A DNA stretch of 64,000 bases from contig NZ_JAKUDO010000001.1 of assembly GCF_022436485.1 (NCBI RefSeq), positions 186,001 through 250,000 of the forward strand, given 5' to 3'. Below the pieces are notes generated by a model. The model had not been told where the DNA came from. It worked only from the letters and a program-made list of their open reading frames with translations, and made no database searches. Every line of letters begins with the position of its first letter. Position 1 is the stretch's first letter. The translations under genes and the position numbers were made by a program. The stretch comes from Agrococcus sp. ARC_14. Lineage in GTDB: Bacteria > Actinomycetota > Actinomycetes > Actinomycetales > Microbacteriaceae. Shown piece after piece: positions 61,036 to 64,000 of the stretch.

Positions 61036-61682
61036 CGCCGCGAGCGCTCATCGCCGACGACCACGAGGCGATCCGTGGCGGGTTGCGGCTGCTGCTGGAG
61101 TCGGCCGGGATCGCCGTCGTCGGTGAGGCCGGCGACGGCGCCGCCGCGGTGCGCCAGGCTCGCGCGCTGCGGCCCGACGTGGTGCTGATGGATGTGCGCA
61201 TGCCCGGCACCGACGGGATCGCGGCCACTCGCAGCATCGTCGCCGAGGGCCTCGCGCAGGTGCTCGTGCTCACGACCTTCGATCTGGACGACTACGTCTT
61301 CGGCGCGCTGCGGGCGGGCGCCGCCGGCTTCCTGCTGAAGTCTGCGGATGCGCCGACGCTCGTCGATGCCGTCCGTCGTGTCGCGCTCGGCGAGGGTGTG
61401 ATGGCACCGGAGGTGACGCGGCGCGTGCTCGACGCCTTCACCGCGACCCCCGAGCCCGCGACGGCCACCGCGCATCCGGGGGTCGTCGAGCTCACCGAGC
61501 GCGAGCGCGAGGTGCTCGCGTGCCTCGGCGAGGGCCTGTCCAACGCCGAGCTCGCGACGCGCCTCGGCATCAGCGCGGCGACGGCCAAGACCCACGTCTC
61601 GCGGGTGCTGGCGAAGCTCGGCTGCTCGACCCGGCTGCAGGCCTCGATCGTCGCGCGCGAGGCGGGGCTCAGTCGCCGGTGA
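60999..61682 (+). CDS. LuxR/NarL-type response regulator
   Basis: The product has 227 aa. The receiver has the acidic pair in LIADDHEAIR and the phospho-Asp (D65) in VLMDVRMPG; LVLTTFDLDDYVF and the GFLLKS lysine follow. The C-terminal HTH carries ERDREVL-type ELTEREREVLACLGEG. ATG at 60999 has AAGGAG 9 nt upstream and overlaps the kinase by 37 nt; ATG at 61032 (ATGA overlap) is the alternative with no ribosome site. It is the partner of the upstream kinase. Confidence 0.9.
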   Translation: MDRAGDAAAAGMTPRALIADDHEAIRGGLRLLLESAGIAVVGEAGDGAAAVRQARALRPDVVLMDVRMPGTDGIAATRSIVAEGLAQVLVLTTFDLDDYVFGALRAGAAGFLLKSADAPTLVDAVRRVALGEGVMAPEVTRRVLDAFTATPEPATATAHPGVVELTEREREVLACLGEGLSNAELATRLGISAATAKTHVSRVLAKLGCSTRLQASIVAREAGLSRR

Positions 61683-62508
61683 CGACCGGTCGCCCCGAGC
61701 CTGCGTGACCCCACTCCGACCAGGAGCCGTCGTAGACGGTGGCCTCGCGGCCCACGAGCGTCGCCGCGAGCGCGACGACCGAGGCGGTCACGCCCGAGCC
61801 GCAGCTGGCGATGATCGGGCGGTCGCCCGCCGCCGCCTGCAGCCGCCGGCCGAGCTCGTCCATCGGCAGCATGCGGCCGGCGGGGGCGAGCGCGCCGTAG
61901 TGCAGCGAGAGAGCGCCCGGCATGTGCCCGGCGCGCACGCCCTCCCTGGGGTCGGGCTCGTCGCCCGTGAAGCGGCTCGGCGAGCGGGCGTCGAGCACCG
62001 CAGCGGTGCCCGTGGCGAGCGCGGTGGCCGTGACCTCCGCGTCGACGAGCGCCGACGCATCCCACGCCACCGTCACATCGCCCTCGAGCCCGGTCGAGGC
62101 CGCGACCGGGGCGAGCGGCTGGCCGGCATCGACCCACGCGGGCAGGCCGCCGTCGAGCACGGCCGCCTCGATGCCCGCGGCGCGGAGCATCCACCAGGCG
62201 CGGGCGCTCGAGAAGATGCCGGCCGCGTCGTAGGCGACCACGCGATCGCCCGCCCGGATGCCGAGCGCCCGCAGCTCGCGCTCGAAGTCGGCGGGTGCGA
62301 GCATGTCGTGCACGCCCACTGGGCCCAGCCCATCCGACGCATCGCTCCGTGACATGGTGCCGCCGATGTCGAAGCGCACGGCGCCTGGGATGCCGTCGGT
62401 CGGCAGGGGATCGTCGGTGCCGGGCGGGGCCATGCTGGCGTCGACGACCACGAGGGCGTCGGCTGCCAGGTGCTCGACGAGCCAATCGACCGTGACGAGA
62501 GCATGCAT
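61669..62508 (-). CDS. Thiosulfate/3-mercaptopyruvate sulfurtransferase
   Basis: The 279-aa product is a tandem rhodanese: inactive N-terminal repeat and a C-terminal repeat with the CGSGVTAS active-site loop. CG[ST]GVTA is typical of mercaptopyruvate sulfurtransferases, whereas thiosulfate enzymes have CRxGx. It lies convergent to the response regulator and overlaps its 3' end by 14 bp. ATG has GACGAT 6 nt upstream (minus). Confidence 0.9.
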   Translation of the reverse strand: MHALVTVDWLVEHLAADALVVVDASMAPPGTDDPLPTDGIPGAVRFDIGGTMSRSDASDGLGPVGVHDMLAPADFERELRALGIRAGDRVVAYDAAGIFSSARAWWMLRAAGIEAAVLDGGLPAWVDAGQPLAPVAASTGLEGDVTVAWDASALVDAEVTATALATGTAAVLDARSPSRFTGDEPDPREGVRAGHMPGALSLHYGALAPAGRMLPMDELGRRLQAAAGDRPIIASCGSGVTASVVALAATLVGREATVYDGSWSEWGHAGSGRPVVTGD

Positions 62509-62550
62509 GCCCTCATCGTCGCAGAGGCTCGGCGCGATGGACGGCGAGCG

Positions 62551-63150
62551 CTAGTGCTGCTCGTCGGGGAACGAGGTGATGATCTGGCCGGAGCCGAGCC
62601 CGACGCCGACGGTCACCATCCACGAGCGCGAGGCCCGCTCGCCGTCGACGTACTCGACGAGCACGTCGTAGTTGACGATGTCGTCGCGGTAGGCCTCGAC
62701 CTGCGTCGGCTGCTCGAGCGCGCGGTCGATCGCGAACCACGCGACGTCCTCCCACTCGGCATCGACCAGGTCGGCGAGCTCGCCGAAGTCGCCCGTGTGG
62801 CCGTCGGCGATGTGCCGCCAGCCGGCGCCGGATGCGTTGCCGCAGGTCAGCGTGGCCTCGCCGGCGGGCACGTCGAGCGCCGGCCAGGCGGCCCGGTCGA
62901 ACACCTCGACCGCATCGCGCCCTGCGACGCCCTCGCAGTCGCTGTCAGGGTCGACGTCGTCGGCCAAGGGATCGAAGACGCGTCCCTCTGCGACCAGGTG
63001 CGGGCCGGCGGGCGCTGCCTGGTCGGCGGGGGCCGACTCGCCTGTCGGGGTCTGCGAGACCCCCGGCCGCTGCGTCGTGGTCGTCCCACAGCCGGCAAGC
63101 ACGAGCGCAGGCAGCAGCAGCCCGACCGCCAGCAGCGGGGCGCGCCTCAC
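62551..63150 (-). CDS. Secreted lipoprotein of unknown function
   Basis: The 199-aa product has a lipobox LVLAGC (Cys21). The mature part has two cysteines (DCEGV, LTCGN), probably disulfide-linked, and ends ITSFPDEQH. No domain recognised. GTG start overlaps the stop of the upstream small membrane gene (GTGA). Last gene of a three-gene operon. Confidence 0.75.
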   Translation of the reverse strand: MRRAPLLAVGLLLPALVLAGCGTTTTQRPGVSQTPTGESAPADQAAPAGPHLVAEGRVFDPLADDVDPDSDCEGVAGRDAVEVFDRAAWPALDVPAGEATLTCGNASGAGWRHIADGHTGDFGELADLVDAEWEDVAWFAIDRALEQPTQVEAYRDDIVNYDVLVEYVDGERASRSWMVTVGVGLGSGQIITSFPDEQH

Positions 63151-63404
63151 TGGTCGAAGCCCTCGCGCTTGTCGAGCTCGGCCGCCGAGCGCCCCTTGGG
63201 CTTGACGGCGAGCATGAGCGTGGCGGTGAGCAGCAGCGTCGCGATGAAGCCGACTCCGCCGAAGATGAGCGTGAGCGTGATGTCGCGCACCGCGAGCAGG
63301 ATCACCAAGCCGACGAAGATGCCGACGCCCCCGGCGAAGACGAGGTACTCGAAGGGCTTCAGCTTCTGGCGCCTGGTGGGCTCGGGCTGCTGGGGGTCAC
63401 TCAT
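63147..63404 (-). CDS. Small two-pass membrane protein
   Basis: The 85-aa product has two hydrophobic segments (FEYLVFAGGVGIFVGLVILLAV and LIFGGVGFIATLLLTATLML) between charged ends (TRRQKLKPF, KREGFDQ). Known only as a conserved actinobacterial hypothetical type. Start overlaps the upstream stop (ATGA) and stop overlaps the next start. Confidence 0.75.
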   Translation of the reverse strand: MSDPQQPEPTRRQKLKPFEYLVFAGGVGIFVGLVILLAVRDITLTLIFGGVGFIATLLLTATLMLAVKPKGRSAAELDKREGFDQ

Positions 63405-63985
63405 GCGTCGCTCCGCTGTGTGGTGGTGGTGCGGGCCGGGCGAGCGGAGAGTGCCGCGACCGCGTGGAAGACGCCGACGATGACGGCGTAGGCGCCGAGG
63501 AGCCCGACGAGCGTGACGGGGTCGCGCAGGAACGCGAAGACCAGGCCGAGGAGCACCGTGAAGCCGCCGACGGCCAGCCAGTCGCGCCGCAGCTGCACGG
63601 TGCGCGGCTCGGCGACCGACCGCATCCGTGCCCATCCCTGCAGCTCGACCAGCCCTGCCGGGATCGCCCACAGCGCGACCGCGAGCCCGAGCAGCGTGGC
63701 GGTGGGCGCCACGATCGCGAGCACGACCGCGACGAGTGCGACGAAGGCAGACCAGACCGCCACCACAGCCGGCCAGCGGCCGGTGCCGTCCGGCACGCTG
63801 CGGCGCCCGAGCCACATGGCGACGCCGGTGCCCGCCAGCAGCACGGCCAGCGCGATCAGCCCGACGACGGGCGCGTGCAGCTGGATGAAGGGCAGCGGCA
63901 GCCCGACGACGAGGGCGGGGACGGCTCGCAGCGCAGGGAGATGCCAGTGCTGCAGCCCCTGCGAGGCGGTCGGCGTGGCGGTCAC
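63401..63985 (-). CDS. Multi-pass membrane protein (HdeD/DUF308-like)
   Basis: The 194-aa protein has about six hydrophobic segments in pairs, with RDPVTLVGLLGAYAVIVGVF near the end, a pattern of HdeD/DUF308 proteins. GTG at 63983-63985 has AGGAGAGCC upstream; an in-frame GTG four codons earlier (63997) is possible and would be nearly at the window edge. First visible gene of the operon. Confidence 0.7.
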   Translation of the reverse strand: MTATPTASQGLQHWHLPALRAVPALVVGLPLPFIQLHAPVVGLIALAVLLAGTGVAMWLGRRSVPDGTGRWPAVVAVWSAFVALVAVVLAIVAPTATLLGLAVALWAIPAGLVELQGWARMRSVAEPRTVQLRRDWLAVGGFTVLLGLVFAFLRDPVTLVGLLGAYAVIVGVFHAVAALSARPARTTTTQRSDA

Positions 63986-64000
63986 GGCTCTCCTCACGGT

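Overview
The window is about 64 kb of dense, very GC-rich actinobacterial chromosome. Most intergenic gaps are under 150 bp and the largest is about 280 bp. Several gene types point to a Microbacteriaceae-like actinobacterium: F420-linked enzymes (an Fgd-type dehydrogenase and a PPOX oxidoreductase), zinc-free L28/L33/S14 ribosomal proteins, a long actinobacterial PutA, an NhaA-DsbA fusion, a branched-chain keto-acid dehydrogenase operon and many WXG100-type genes. Agrococcus or a relative would fit, but that placement is inference and no marker gene proves it. Many genes start exactly 6 nt after a TANNNT-like -10 hexamer, so leaderless transcription appears to be common.

Layout. 1-2371: type VII secretion (T7SS) substrate operon (WXG100 protein, small helical protein, 436-aa effector-like membrane protein, membrane protein running off the edge). 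2531-11198: mixed enzymes (Nudix, FAD monooxygenase, MazG-like, beta-carbonic anhydrase, C-S lyase, nucleoside hydrolase, GNAT, AraC regulator, two VOC proteins, CPBP-like membrane protein). A candidate structured RNA lies at about 2950-3130. 11338-13634: ABC transporter pair. 13742-14734: F420-dependent glucose-6-phosphate dehydrogenase. 14808-19037: PutA with a Glu-Pro tract. 19118-26784: oxidoreductase, thioesterase, TrhO, GNAT, PPOX, phosphatase, CopD/CtaG copper and cytochrome-oxidase assembly protein, and HU. 26971-29179: divergent YczE/MocR pair. 29235-31906: flavin oxidoreductase coupled to a GH13 enzyme. 32239-32951: rpmB-rpmG-rpsN. 34368-38407: znuA-znuC-znuB-znuB-zur with a Zur-like box on the znuA promoter. 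38521-43000: TrxR-like fusion, NhaA-DsbA, NadE. 43118-43666: an AT-richer orphan. 43828-48295: hisC and bkd E1alpha/E1beta/E2. 48354-52685: holin-like protein, WXG/hydrolase cassette, tyrosine phosphatase, PurB. 52700-56807: a polymorphic toxin/immunity island. 56944-63985: fur-katA, SfLAP-like exporter, two-component system, sulfurtransferase, and a small lipoprotein/membrane operon.

The most interesting system is the set of T7SS-type loci. One pair of loci, at the left edge and at 52.7-56.0 kb, shares a nearly identical operator-like palindrome (CGATGGGGAGAACT(G)CCC). A third and perfect copy sits on the promoter of the unassigned structured RNA. The right-hand locus reads as a complete toxin module: a CpnT-N/WXG100-like trafficking protein, a separately encoded HH-signature nuclease-like toxin, a probable cognate immunity protein, two tandem paralogous immunity-like proteins, and a Tdi1-like (DUF1851) protein facing them. 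A third WXG/hydrolase cassette lies at 48.8-50.6 kb. No Ecc/EssC secretion machinery is in the window.
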